NCBI RefSeq assembly: GCF_016907955.1
Contig: NZ_JAFBCX010000014.1
Location: 1-64,000 of the forward strand
Source: Lentzea nigeriaca
GTDB lineage: Bacteria; Actinomycetota; Actinomycetes; Mycobacteriales; Pseudonocardiaceae
DNA: 64,000 bases
Reading direction: 5' to 3'
Shown: in pieces, positions 48,803 to 57,009 of the stretch
Layout: every line of letters begins with the position of its first letter
Position numbering within the stretch: position 1 is the first letter of the stretch
Notes under the pieces: generated by a model
What the model was told of the DNA's origin: nothing
What the model saw: only the letters and a program-made list of their open reading frames with translations
Database searches by the model: none
Made by a program: the position numbers and the translations under genes

Positions 48803-50065
48803 ATGGGTACGCACCGGGTAGTCGTTGTCGGTGGCGGGTTCGGCGGCCTCGGGGTCGTGCGCGGGCTCAAACGCGCGGACGTCGAGGTCACGCTGATCGA
48901 CCGCACCAACCACCACCTGTTCCAGCCGTTGCTCTACCAGGTGGCGACCGCGTTGCTGCCCGCGGGCGACATCGCGCCGGCGTTCCGGGCGGTGCTGCGC
49001 AAGCAGCGCAACGCGAAGGTGCTGCTGGGTGAGGTGACCGGGTTCGACACGGAGAACAAGAGGGTGCACGTCGACCTGCCGGACGGGACCTCGCGGACGG
49101 TCGGGTACGACACGCTGGTCGTGGCGGCCGGGGCGCGGGACAGCTACTTCGGGCACGACGACTGGGCCGAGGCCGCGCCGCCGATGAAGACCCTCGAACA
49201 GGCCGTCGACCTGCGCTCGCGGCTGCTCAGGGCGTTCGAGACCGCAGCGGCGGCCGATGACGCGAAGGAGTGGCTGTCGTTCGCGATCGTCGGGGCCGGG
49301 CCGACCGGGGTCGAGCTGGCTGGGCAGCTCGCCGACCTGGCGCGCAGGGCGTTGAAGGGGCAGTTCCGGGAGATCGACCCGCGGGACATCCGGATCACGC
49401 TGCTGGACGCGGTGCCGCACGTGCTGCCGCCGTTCTCCGAGCCGTTGCGCGAGCACACCAGGAAGAAGCTGGAAAGCCTGGGCGTGACGGTCATGACCGG
49501 CGCCATGGTCGAGTCGATCGACGACGCCGGGCTCACCACCAAGGACGGCGACCGGGTCCAGGCGCGGACGATCATCTGGGCCGCCGGGGTGCAGGCCTCG
49601 CAGCTGGCGCGCAAGCTCGCCGACGCCACCGGGGCCGAGCTCGACCGCAAGGGCCGGATTCTGGTGAATCCCTCGGACTGCAGCGTCACGAACGACATCT
49701 ACGCGATCGGCGACATGGTCAACCTCGACAACCTGCCGGGTATCGCCGAACCCGCGATCCAGCAGGGTCACCACGTCGCCCGCGTGATCAAGGCACGGCT
49801 GAAAGGGCAGCCCACCAAGCCGTTCAAATACCTCGACCTGGGCACGATGGCGACGATTTCGCCTGGTGACGCCGTTGCGGACATCAAGAAGCTGCGCCTG
49901 AAGGGCGTCATCGGCAAGGCGGCTTGGGCGGTCGTGCACATCGCGTTCCTCGTCGGCTGGCGCAACCGGGCCGCGGTGCTGGCGCAGTGGACGTGGAACC
50001 TCGCCACGGGGCGTCGGGCGCAGCCGATCATCCTGGAGCCGATGCACGCGATAGAGCGAAAATAA
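48803..50065 (+). CDS. ndh: Type II NADH:quinone oxidoreductase (NDH-2)
   Basis: The 420-residue flavoprotein has FAD-binding HRVVVVGGGFGGLGVVRGLK, the NDH-2 hallmark HHLFQPLLYQVATALLPAGD, NAD-binding AIVGAGPTGVELAGQLADLA, and IYAIGDMVNLDNLPGIAEPA, QQG. A C-terminal amphipathic membrane-anchoring region (AAWAVVHIAFLVGWRNRAAV) follows. It transfers electrons from NADH to the quinone pool without pumping protons. It diverges from the FAD-Rieske gene. Confidence 0.93.
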   Translation: MGTHRVVVVGGGFGGLGVVRGLKRADVEVTLIDRTNHHLFQPLLYQVATALLPAGDIAPAFRAVLRKQRNAKVLLGEVTGFDTENKRVHVDLPDGTSRTVGYDTLVVAAGARDSYFGHDDWAEAAPPMKTLEQAVDLRSRLLRAFETAAAADDAKEWLSFAIVGAGPTGVELAGQLADLARRALKGQFREIDPRDIRITLLDAVPHVLPPFSEPLREHTRKKLESLGVTVMTGAMVESIDDAGLTTKDGDRVQARTIIWAAGVQASQLARKLADATGAELDRKGRILVNPSDCSVTNDIYAIGDMVNLDNLPGIAEPAIQQGHHVARVIKARLKGQPTKPFKYLDLGTMATISPGDAVADIKKLRLKGVIGKAAWAVVHIAFLVGWRNRAAVLAQWTWNLATGRRAQPIILEPMHAIERK

Positions 50066-50113
50066 CCGGCACGTTTAGCGTCCACGAAAGCCGAAGGCCG
50101 GGGAAGTGGGCGT

Positions 50114-50620
50114 ATGTCGAACGTGGTGAACCAACTGCCCGTCGAGGTCGTGCGGTGGCCGGTGGACGCGGCGGCACGGGAGGCCTGCCAGCGCAGCGGG
50201 ACGTTGTGCCTGCTGGTGCTGGAGAAGAACGTGCCGGCGCCCGTCCTCACGGACATGCGGGAGGACTGGGTCCGCGCGCCGGTGCCGCAGCAGGACCTCG
50301 CCGTGCGCATCGCGATGTTGCGGGCCCGCGCGGCCCGCTACGCGGTGCCGGAGCTGGACCTGTCCGGCATCCTGCGTTTCCGCACGCGTTCCGTGGTGCT
50401 CTCACCGACAGAGCGCGCGCTGGTCGCCGAATTGCTGCGACACTTCCGTTCGCTGACCTCGCGTGAGGACCTGCTGCTCTGCCTGCCCTCCAAGGACGGC
50501 GACACGAGCAACGCGCTGCACTTGCACATCATGCGGTTGCGGCGCCGCATCGCCCCGCTCGGCCTGGTGATCAAAACCTTGTGGAACCAGGGATATCAGC
50601 TGGGTCCGGCCGGTCCATAG
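50114..50620 (+). CDS. Stand-alone winged-helix (OmpR/PhoB C-terminal type) DNA-binding protein
   Basis: The 168-residue protein lacks a receiver domain. Its second half resembles a Trans_reg_C winged helix: VVLSPTERALVAELLRHFRS, LTSREDLLLCLPSKDGDT, LHLHIMRLRRRIAPLGLVIK, TLWNQGYQLG. The first half (residues 1-85) is not recognised and carries no phospho-acceptor pattern. Such orphan proteins act without phosphorylation. The gene is 48 nt downstream of ndh. Confidence 0.75.
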   Translation: MSNVVNQLPVEVVRWPVDAAAREACQRSGTLCLLVLEKNVPAPVLTDMREDWVRAPVPQQDLAVRIAMLRARAARYAVPELDLSGILRFRTRSVVLSPTERALVAELLRHFRSLTSREDLLLCLPSKDGDTSNALHLHIMRLRRRIAPLGLVIKTLWNQGYQLGPAGP

Positions 50621-50654
50621 GTTGCCGATGACGGCCGTGGGGTAACCGAGCGGC

Positions 50655-51557
50655 GTGAACAAGGAGCTGCTGGGCATCTACCTCAACGACCACCTGGCCG
50701 GGGCGATGGCGGGCACCGAGCTCGCCCGTCGCATCAGCCGCACGCACCCCGAACTGCGCGTGCTGGCCGACGACGTGGAATCGGACCGGCGCGAGCTGCT
50801 CGACGTGATGCGCTCGTTCGACGTCGAGCCGCGCCCGCACAAGGCCGCCATCGGCTGGCTGACCGAGAAGGCGGGCAGGCTGAAGCTCAACGGACGGCTG
50901 CTGGGCCGTTCCCCGCTCAGCGACGTCCTCGAGCTGGAGACGTTGCGCATGGGCATCGAGGGCAAGGCCGCGATGTGGCGTGCCCTGCGGACGTTGCCCG
51001 GTGCCGACGCCGAGCGCTTCGAGCGGTTGCTGCGCCGGGCGGAGGGCCAGGCCGATCTCGTCGACCAGCACCGCCTGCGCATCACGCCCGGTGCGTTCAA
51101 CGCGCCGCACACGTCCGGTGTCGACGTCGAGCGCACCTTCACCGTCGCGTCCTCGCCGGAGGGCGTCGTCGAGTACCTGCGCGACTTCTCCCGCACCGAG
51201 CAGTGGGATCCGGGCACCGTGACCTGCACGCGTCTCGACGAGGGCCCGGTCGAGGTCGGCTCGCGCTGGCGCAACGTCTCGACGTTCCTCGGCCGCAAGA
51301 CCGAGCTGGTCTACGAGCTGACCCGCGACGATCCGCAGGGGCTGCAGTTCGTCGGGCGCAACGACACCGCCACCGCGACCGACGACATCTCGATCACCGC
51401 GGGACCGGCTCCCGGCACGACCAAGATCGCCTACCACGCGCACCTGGAGTTCAACGGTCTCGCGAAGCTCGGGGCGCCGGTGGCGAAGCTCGCGCTGGAG
51501 AAGCTCGGCAACGACACCGAGAAGAGCTTGATCCGCGTACTGGGCGACGTGCGGTAA
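50655..51557 (+). CDS. Fusion of a ferritin-like helical domain and an SRPBCC (polyketide cyclase/START-like) domain
   Basis: The 300-residue protein (GTG start, KELLGIYLNDHLAGAMAGTE) has a helical N-terminal half (about 1-145) with EL-rich helices and ESDRRELLDVMRSFDVEPRP, resembling small ferritin-like proteins of actinomycetes. The C-terminal half (about 155-300) is an SRPBCC lipid- or polyketide-binding fold: VERTFTVASSPEGVVEYLRD, FSRTEQWDPGTVTCTRLDEG and YHAHLEFNGLAKL. The ligand is unknown. Whether the metal-site residues of the first domain are complete cannot be settled by eye. The fusion itself is unusual. Confidence 0.75.
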   Translation: MNKELLGIYLNDHLAGAMAGTELARRISRTHPELRVLADDVESDRRELLDVMRSFDVEPRPHKAAIGWLTEKAGRLKLNGRLLGRSPLSDVLELETLRMGIEGKAAMWRALRTLPGADAERFERLLRRAEGQADLVDQHRLRITPGAFNAPHTSGVDVERTFTVASSPEGVVEYLRDFSRTEQWDPGTVTCTRLDEGPVEVGSRWRNVSTFLGRKTELVYELTRDDPQGLQFVGRNDTATATDDISITAGPAPGTTKIAYHAHLEFNGLAKLGAPVAKLALEKLGNDTEKSLIRVLGDVR

Positions 51558-51686
51558 AGGAAGAGGAAAACCGCAGGTCAGAGTACGTTCCCCGGATCGA
51601 AGGCGATCCCTAGACTCCCTCGCGCCGGTTCGTGAGACAGGCATTCCTCCTGTCCGCACCGGCTAGGACACAGAGGGAGAACTGGG

Positions 51687-52514
51687 GTGTTCGAAAACAA
51701 CGTCACCAGGCGCGGCTTCGTCACGGGCGCGGCGGCCGTGGCCGGTCTCGCCGGCCTGTCCACCATCGCTCCCGGGCTGGCAGGCGCCGACCCGAAGATC
51801 GGCGACCAGCACACCGAGGCGGAGCTGCGGGCCTCCGAGGCCGGCGCGCTGGCGATGATGACGTTCCAGAAGATCGACGGCACGCCGGTCTACTACTGGC
51901 GGTCCAACCGGGGCAACACCACCCTGCGCAACTGGCAGTGCACCGACGCGTTCTACAACGCGCTCGTGGCCTGGATCCGGGACCTGCGCTCGCTCTCGTC
52001 GAGCTACGGCTCGATCAGCTACATCGTCTCGGCCGGCTTCTACGTCGACAAGCCGGGGCAGCACGGCGCGGGCACCGCGATGGACCTCGACCACGTCCGC
52101 TGGTCCGGCGGCAACACCATCTCGCCGCTCGACCAGGCCCACGCGTCGAGCAACGCCGCGATCCGCAAGCGCTACCTCGCGACGGAAGCCGTGTGCCGCC
52201 GCCGGTTCCGCTACGTGCTCGACGGCTGGTACAACGCCGACCACCACGACCACATCCACTCCGACTTCGGTGGCATGCCGGTCCGCGTGCTCAAGGACTC
52301 CGAGTCCGACACCAAGTTCGTTCAGGCCGTGTGCAACAACTTCCGCGGCTCGGGTCTCGTGATCGACGGCGACTGGGGCACCAACACGCAGAACGCGTTC
52401 AACGGCCTCAAGTCGGCGCTCGGCGTGACCGGTGACCCGCACACCAGCTCGTCTGTATGGCAGGCCATGCTGTCGAAGATCGCGACCAAGGGCTTCGCGA
52501 ACCAGAACATCTGA
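51687..52514 (+). CDS. Tat-exported M15/extensin-like peptidoglycan hydrolase with peptidoglycan-binding domain
   Basis: The 275-residue protein has a twin-arginine signal (NNVTRRGFVTGAAAVAGLAG). A central domain has zinc-type motifs SAGFYVDKPGQHGAGTAMDL (His ... Asp) and NADHHDHIHSDFGGMPV (His-x-His), as in D-Ala-D-Ala carboxypeptidases and extensin-like C domains. A C-terminal PG-binding_1-like domain follows (GLVIDGDWGTNTQNAFNGLK). It should act on cell-wall peptides outside the membrane. Confidence 0.85.
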   Translation: MFENNVTRRGFVTGAAAVAGLAGLSTIAPGLAGADPKIGDQHTEAELRASEAGALAMMTFQKIDGTPVYYWRSNRGNTTLRNWQCTDAFYNALVAWIRDLRSLSSSYGSISYIVSAGFYVDKPGQHGAGTAMDLDHVRWSGGNTISPLDQAHASSNAAIRKRYLATEAVCRRRFRYVLDGWYNADHHDHIHSDFGGMPVRVLKDSESDTKFVQAVCNNFRGSGLVIDGDWGTNTQNAFNGLKSALGVTGDPHTSSSVWQAMLSKIATKGFANQNI

Positions 52515-52590
52515 GTCGAAGCCGTCGAAGCTGTCGATCCAGGAATCCGGTTCCAAACCTGAGGTTCCGTACCCGAACGACGCGGGCGGC

Positions 52591-52633
52591 ACGGACGTCG
52601 CTGATGCTGTCACCGAGCATCAGCGACGTCCGT
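52591..52633 (+). terminator. Perfect 18-bp hairpin after the M15-like gene
   Basis: ACGGACGTCGCTGATGCT (52591-52608) and its exact complement (52616-52633) with a 7-nt loop lie 77 nt past the stop. There is no T tract, but the stem is very stable. Confidence 0.7.
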
Positions 52634-52887
52634 GCTCTCGTTCATCACGCACACCAGCGCGTCGAAGCCCGCCAATGCTTGGAAAACTGCCGCGCCTTCG
52701 CATGAACGCCGACGCGGGGCAGGTGACGAGCCACGAAATACTCCTTCGGATGCACGTTCGGTCAAAAGGGAGGATCGCTCTTGCGTCTTCCCGTAAACCT
52801 TTACATTCCGTTGCCTTAAGGCTACTGAACATTCTCCTGCGGACGCACGGTTTGTGGGGAACAACCAGTTGTGGAGCCAGCGGAAGA

Positions 52888-52919
52888 CCCCTTGGTCTCC
52901 TGTGATGGGGACCAAGGGG
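52888..52919 (-). terminator. Hairpin after the first DUF4360 gene
   Basis: CCCCTTGGTC (52888-52897) pairs with GACCAAGGGG (52910-52919) around a 12-nt loop, 31 nt beyond the minus-strand stop. Confidence 0.65.
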
Positions 52920-52949
52920 CCTCGGCGGCCTGGCTGGTGGGCTATTCGG

Positions 52950-53579
52950 TCACGGCTTCGGGCACTTCTTCCATGCGAAGTGGTACAGGGTCGAGAAGGA
53001 GACGTCCGTCGAGTCCATGGCCATGAAGCTGGTCTTCTTCGGGTCGGACGTGCCCTTGTCCACGCGCAGCTCGGTGTTGATGTTGAAGTTCCGCTTCTCG
53101 CCGCACGGGTGGTAGATGATGGAAGCGACATCGGTCTTGTGCGTGACCTGCCAGTTGTCGCTCAGCGCGCCGTTGAACGTCTTGGAGCGCTGGTCGGTGT
53201 CCGACATTCCCTGGAAGTAGTAGCTCGCTTTCGTGGTGCCCTTCGCTCCTTTCTGCAGATCGGCGAAGCCTCTGTAGTCGGCCTGCGCGATTCCGTAGGT
53301 GAATCCGCCCGGCACGTTGACCTTGAGGTTCAGCTGGCAGTTCTTGCGGAAATCTGTGGGCTTTGCCTGCGGGCCGACCTGGGCAAGGTACTCGCTGTAG
53401 GTGACCGTGAAAGCCTTGTTGTCCGGAGAGACGGCGATGGCGGCCGTGCCGAGGCGGCAGCCGGAGCCGTTGATCGTGACGATGTCGATGGTGATCTGTC
53501 CCGTCGGGGGCGGATCCGCGGGAGTGGGAATGACGATGGTGGACAGGGCCAGGGCGGCCGCGGCCAACGTGCTAATCAT
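52950..53579 (-). CDS. Secreted DUF4360 protein, paralogue 1
   Basis: The 209-residue protein has a short signal peptide (MISTLAAAALALSTIVIPTP) and the DUF4360 features TINGSGCRLGTAAIAVSPDN, KAFTVTYSEYLAQVG, RKNCQLNLKVNVPGGFTYGI, AQADYRGFADLQKGAKG and NFNINTELRVDKG. Four cysteines (GC, NC, PC, KC) suggest two disulfides. The ATG at 53579 follows AAAGGTG. The function of the family is unknown; secreted versions occur mainly in fungi and actinobacteria. A second copy lies about 1.1 kb away on the same strand. Confidence 0.88.
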   Translation of the reverse strand: MISTLAAAALALSTIVIPTPADPPPTGQITIDIVTINGSGCRLGTAAIAVSPDNKAFTVTYSEYLAQVGPQAKPTDFRKNCQLNLKVNVPGGFTYGIAQADYRGFADLQKGAKGTTKASYYFQGMSDTDQRSKTFNGALSDNWQVTHKTDVASIIYHPCGEKRNFNINTELRVDKGTSDPKKTSFMAMDSTDVSFSTLYHFAWKKCPKP

Positions 53580-53968
53580 GGGACACCTTTCCGAATGTGC
53601 AGGACATGTCGGGCGGCGTGACGAGACCGTATCCGGAAAGGGTGTTAATGAACGTCCGCCAACCAGAGCAAATGTTGCCGCTCTGGCCGTTGTCACTTAT
53701 TGTGGTCGATTGGTTACCGCATCAAAGGGCAAGTCGAAGCTGCCGTCGGTGAATTGCCACCCGTACCGGCGGAACGCTATTGGGAAACGTAATGGTCCGC
53801 GCGGCGGGCCGAATGTAACACGGCTCGAACGGAGTAACCGCAGTCTGGGATCCGGAACCCAATTCGTGAAGCGTCCACAGTTGTGAACCCACGGAAACCC
53901 CAAAGGCGCGTCCACCGACGGACGCGCCCTTGTGGGTGAAATTTGAACTGGAGCGGTTTACCTCGTGC
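53580..53968. other. Gene-free region upstream of DUF4360 paralogue 1
   Basis: These 389 bases should hold the promoter of the DUF4360 gene near the low-coordinate end and a strong hairpin at the other end (53905-53928). No gene is convincing in either strand. GC is somewhat lower than coding DNA. Confidence 0.5.
53905..53928 (-). terminator. Hairpin GGCGCGTCC / GGACGCGCC after the HATPase-like gene
   Basis: The 9-bp perfect stem has a 6-nt loop and in the minus-strand direction is followed by TTTGGGGTTT. It lies 40 nt beyond the stop of the adjacent gene and probably terminates it. Confidence 0.7.
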
Positions 53969-54475
53969 CTACCGCTGCGGACCGCCGCCCATGGAGCCGC
54001 CGAGTCCGAAGAGAATCCGCTGGATGAGCTCGGGATCGACGTCCGGCTCGTCGCCCAGCGCCTCGGCCGCCGGCGAGCGGCGGGGTTCGCGCCGGGGCAG
54101 CGGCACCGCGTTGGCGTTCACGCCGGTGGGCAGCGGCAGCTCGCACCAGATCAGCTTCACGCCGCCACCGAGCTGCAGCTCGCCTGTGCGAAGGTCTGGG
54201 GAGGTGGGCGGCATCGTGAACCTGGCCGCTTCGAGCTCGACGACAAGGTAGTCGCCGCTCAATCGCAACCGAAGAGTGATCAACCGCGAGGTCTTGGGGT
54301 CCGCGGACTCGATGGCGGCCTCGACCAGGGCGCAGGCCACCGCGGAGCAGTCGTCGATCATGTTGCGCAGTCGCCACTCGCCGAGCGTGAAGCGCACGAA
54401 CAGATCCGCGCAGTTCACCGCGGTGGGCAACGCGATGAGTGTCAGGTCGTCAACCTGTGCGGTCTGGGCGTTCAC
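53969..54475 (-). CDS. HATPase-like regulatory protein (anti-sigma/RsbW-like, divergent)
   Basis: The 168-residue protein has the beginning of a HATPase_c_2-like fold: LIALPTAVNCADLFVRFTLG, EWRLRNMIDDCSAVACALVE and IESADPKTSRLITLRLRLSG with DYLVVELEAARF. The usual Asn box and Gly-rich G boxes are weak, so ATP binding is doubtful. A long C-terminal tail (PLPRREPRRSPAAEALGDEP ...) is added. The GTG at 54475, behind GGAGG, is favoured over an ATG at 54514. It lies between the two DUF4360 genes on the same strand, perhaps as a developmental regulator. Confidence 0.6.
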   Translation of the reverse strand: MNAQTAQVDDLTLIALPTAVNCADLFVRFTLGEWRLRNMIDDCSAVACALVEAAIESADPKTSRLITLRLRLSGDYLVVELEAARFTMPPTSPDLRTGELQLGGGVKLIWCELPLPTGVNANAVPLPRREPRRSPAAEALGDEPDVDPELIQRILFGLGGSMGGGPQR

Positions 54476-54681
54476 CTTTATGCAGCCTCCGTTCGCGTGC
54501 GGCGCGCGAGCCAACGACAGTCACCCGAATGGCCGTCGCGGTGAGCGGGAATCTACATGGGTATACGCGGGAAGCAATGCCCTGGTTGACTCACCCGTCA
54601 AAAGTCACGACCGGATCACGAGGATACGCCCCGGCGCTCACTGTGTGTAGAGCGCCGGGAGCGCTTGGTGATCAAACTCTG

Positions 54682-55305
54682 TCAGCATCGCTTCCAGGCG
54701 AACTGGTAGCGGGTGTTGACGCTGCCGTCGGTCGAGTCCATCGACACGAACGCCGACTCCTTCGCGGCGTTCGTGAACACGCGGACCTCTGTGTTCACGT
54801 TGAGGTTGCGCACCATGCCGCACGGTGCGAAGACGATCTCCGCGACGTCGGTGCTGTCGGTGAACTGCCAGTTGTCGGTCAAGGGGCTGGGGATGTTGTG
54901 CGTGCTCTTGCCGGTCGACGACGAGCCGGAGAAGTAGTAGCTGGCGAGTTGCGTGCCCTTCGCGCCTATGGGTAAGTACGCGAACCCACGGTAGTCGGCC
55001 TTCGCGATGCCGAAGGTGAACCCCTGCGGGTAGTGCACGCGCAGGTTCAGCTGGCAGTTCTTCCGGAAGTCGGTCGGTGCTGATCCGGCACCGGCCTGTG
55101 CGGTGTAGTCGCTGTACGTGACCGTGAATGCCGTGTTGTCGTCCGCCACCGCGACCGCCGCAGTTCCGGCGGGGCAGCCGGAACCGTTGACCGTCACGAC
55201 GTCGACGGTGATTTTTCCGGGGGGAACGACATCGGCGGTGCTCGGCGCCTCGGGGGCGACGAGGAGCGACAGTGCCAAACTCGTTGCTGCCATCACACTG
55301 AGCAT
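54682..55305 (-). CDS. Secreted DUF4360 protein, paralogue 2
   Basis: The 207-residue protein has a signal peptide (MLSVMAATSLALSLLVAPEA) and matches paralogue 1 throughout: TVNGSGCPAGTAAVAVADDN, TDFRKNCQLNLRVHYPQGFT, KADYRGFAYLPIGAKG and SMDSTDGSVNTRYQFAWKRC. The Cys positions agree. The gene has an unusually AT-rich promoter region with a 14-bp palindrome. It is probably an extracellular protein of unknown role, produced by duplication. Confidence 0.88.
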   Translation of the reverse strand: MLSVMAATSLALSLLVAPEAPSTADVVPPGKITVDVVTVNGSGCPAGTAAVAVADDNTAFTVTYSDYTAQAGAGSAPTDFRKNCQLNLRVHYPQGFTFGIAKADYRGFAYLPIGAKGTQLASYYFSGSSSTGKSTHNIPSPLTDNWQFTDSTDVAEIVFAPCGMVRNLNVNTEVRVFTNAAKESAFVSMDSTDGSVNTRYQFAWKRC

Positions 55306-55354
55306 GAGGCGCCTTTCATTTCGGGGGATGGATGGCGGCGTGACGGAGACGTTA

Positions 55355-55409
55355 TCTTAAATAGACTTAAGGCGTGGACAGCCGACCGGGCGAACTTAAA
55401 TATATTTAA
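55355..55409 (-). promoter_or_regulatory. AT-rich palindromic region upstream of DUF4360 paralogue 2
   Basis: CTTAAATAGACTTAAG is followed by the perfect 14-bp palindrome TTAAATATATTTAA (55396-55409). Repeated CTTAA/TTAAG units in a GC-rich genome mark a likely activator or AT-hook/nucleoid-protein binding site. It is 50-100 bp upstream of the start codon. Confidence 0.5.
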
Positions 55410-55653
55410 AACGGATTAATCGTCTGAACGGTGGATTGGCGACGGCGAGCCGTCGGCTAACTTCGTGTCAGATCGCAAAAACGATCACACAGACCACGTT
55501 GAATACGCCGGTCCCCACACCTGGCGCCGAGAGCCCCGGCAGATCCACCTCGTAACACCGGTGTGGGAAGGCGTGCGCGCACTGCTCATCGGGTTCCACC
55601 CTCCTGCTCGGAACTCGGTGGTGCGGCAGCGGTGCAGCGCAGCCGGCCGGTGC

Positions 55654-55698
55654 CCGCCGGCGGCGTCGGACCCGTCCCACGGTCCGCGCCGCCGGCGG
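55654..55698 (-). terminator. Long GC-rich hairpin after the histidine kinase gene
   Basis: CCGCCGGCGGCG (55654-55665) pairs with CGCCGCCGGCGG (55687-55698), and an inner CGGACC / GGTCCG pair extends it. It lies 28 nt beyond the kinase stop. The remaining bases of the 55306-55725 gap hold no supported gene. Confidence 0.65.
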
Positions 55699-55725
55699 TG
55701 TTCTTTCCCGGCCCTCACGAGGGCC

Positions 55726-57009
55726 CTAGTGCCTCCGGAGCCTCATTTGCACGCGTGCCCCGCCCAGTGGCCCGCGGTCGACGTGGAGAGAGCCACCCGT
55801 GCTTTCCGCGGCGCGGCGGGCGATGTCGAGCCCCAGCCCGGTGGATCCACCACCGCTGGCGCCGCGCTGCAGCGCGTGCTCGACGTTCGCGATGCCGGGT
55901 CCCGCGTCCTCGACGACGAGCGCCACCAGATCGGCCTGGTGCACGAGCGTGACGGCGAACCGCGTGCCCTCCGGGGTGTAGCGGAAGACGTTGCCCAGCA
56001 ACGCGTCCAGCGCGGCGGTGAGATCCGTGCGGGAGAGCGGCACGTGGGCAGGCCGGTCGGCGCCGCGGATCGTCCACGGCCGTTCCTGGTCGTCGGCGAG
56101 CGCGGACCAGAACACCAGCCGGTCGCGCACGACGCCCGCCGCGTCCACACCGGTGTTGTCGGCCTGCAGACCGGACCGGGCGGCCTTGATGATCTCGTCG
56201 ACCTCCCTCTCCAGCCCCTGGACGGCTTCACGGACCCGATCCGCACCCGGACCCCTTCCGAGGGTGTCCGCGTCCAGCAGCAGCGCTGTGAGGGGCGTTC
56301 TGAGGCGGTGCGAGAGATCGGCGACCACCTCGCGCTCGGCGGCGACGAGGTGACGGACGCGCTCGGCCATGGCGTTGAAGGCCTTGCCGACCTCCTTGAG
56401 CTCGGGCGGGCCCTTGATCGGCACGTGCACGGAGAGGTCGCCCTGACCCATCCGCCGTGCGCCCTCGGCCAACGTGCGGGTCGCTTTCACGGCCCGCGCA
56501 CCCAGCCGGTCGGCCACGAGCACCGAGCCGGCGACGAGGCCGACGGCGACGCCCGCCAACGCCCACCACGTGCCGATGACGCCGTGGGTGAGCTGTTCGC
56601 GCGGCACGAACGCCTCGACGATCACGATGCCGTTCGCGCTGGTGGCCAGCGGCTGCAGGTAGGCGACGCCGTCGGGCCGTTCGAGAGTGGACGCCTTCGC
56701 GAGGTTCTGCGCGTCCTGCAGGTTGGCCGCGGTGATGTGCGAGGTGCCGTAGGTGTTGGGCGCCGGTGTGCTGATGTGCACGGCCAGCCGCTGCTGGCCG
56801 CCGTAGCGGGTGCTCCTGATCGCCTGCCGGATCTCCTGCGGTTTGCGGGTGATCAGCAGCGCGGGCGTGAGCGCGTTGGCCTGCTTCTCCGCCTCGCTGA
56901 GCGCGCTGTCGTACGCGGCCTTCTTCGTGACCATGGCGAGTGGGATGAGGAAAGCCAGCGCCACCATGCTGGTCGCCGCGAGAGCGACCAGTACCAGTGA
57001 CCGCCTCAT
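55726..57009 (-). CDS. Sensor histidine kinase (HAMP, HisKA, HATPase; CseC-like layout)
   Basis: The 427-residue protein has an N-terminal membrane segment (LVLVALAATSMVALAFLIPL), an extracytoplasmic domain (about 28-145), a second membrane helix (WWALAGVAVGLVAGSVLVAD), a HAMP region (LAEGARRMGQGDLSVHVPIK) and a kinase core with His234 in VVADLSHRLRTPLTALLLDA, where most kinases have SHELRTPL, and G boxes VEDAGPGI and GSTGLGLDI. It is coupled to its response regulator by a 4-base overlap (ATGA). A cell-envelope-type signal is probable. Confidence 0.92.
   Translation of the reverse strand: MRRSLVLVALAATSMVALAFLIPLAMVTKKAAYDSALSEAEKQANALTPALLITRKPQEIRQAIRSTRYGGQQRLAVHISTPAPNTYGTSHITAANLQDAQNLAKASTLERPDGVAYLQPLATSANGIVIVEAFVPREQLTHGVIGTWWALAGVAVGLVAGSVLVADRLGARAVKATRTLAEGARRMGQGDLSVHVPIKGPPELKEVGKAFNAMAERVRHLVAAEREVVADLSHRLRTPLTALLLDADTLGRGPGADRVREAVQGLEREVDEIIKAARSGLQADNTGVDAAGVVRDRLVFWSALADDQERPWTIRGADRPAHVPLSRTDLTAALDALLGNVFRYTPEGTRFAVTLVHQADLVALVVEDAGPGIANVEHALQRGASGGGSTGLGLDIARRAAESTGGSLHVDRGPLGGARVQMRLRRH

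Larger units (their letters stand above)
52515..52949. other. Gene-free region after the M15-like gene, with hairpins
   Basis: These 435 bases contain no gene I can support. They hold two strong inverted repeats (52591-52633 and 52888-52919) that probably end the flanking convergent transcripts, and an AT-rich stretch near 52780-52835. The few short open frames have unlikely composition. Confidence 0.6.

Noticed and set aside
55468..55680. A short minus-strand frame ending in a hydrophobic tail (GVFNVVCVIVFAI), considered as a small peptide gene
   Set aside because: No ribosome-binding site, Arg-rich N-terminal part overlapping the kinase terminator hairpin, and no family match.
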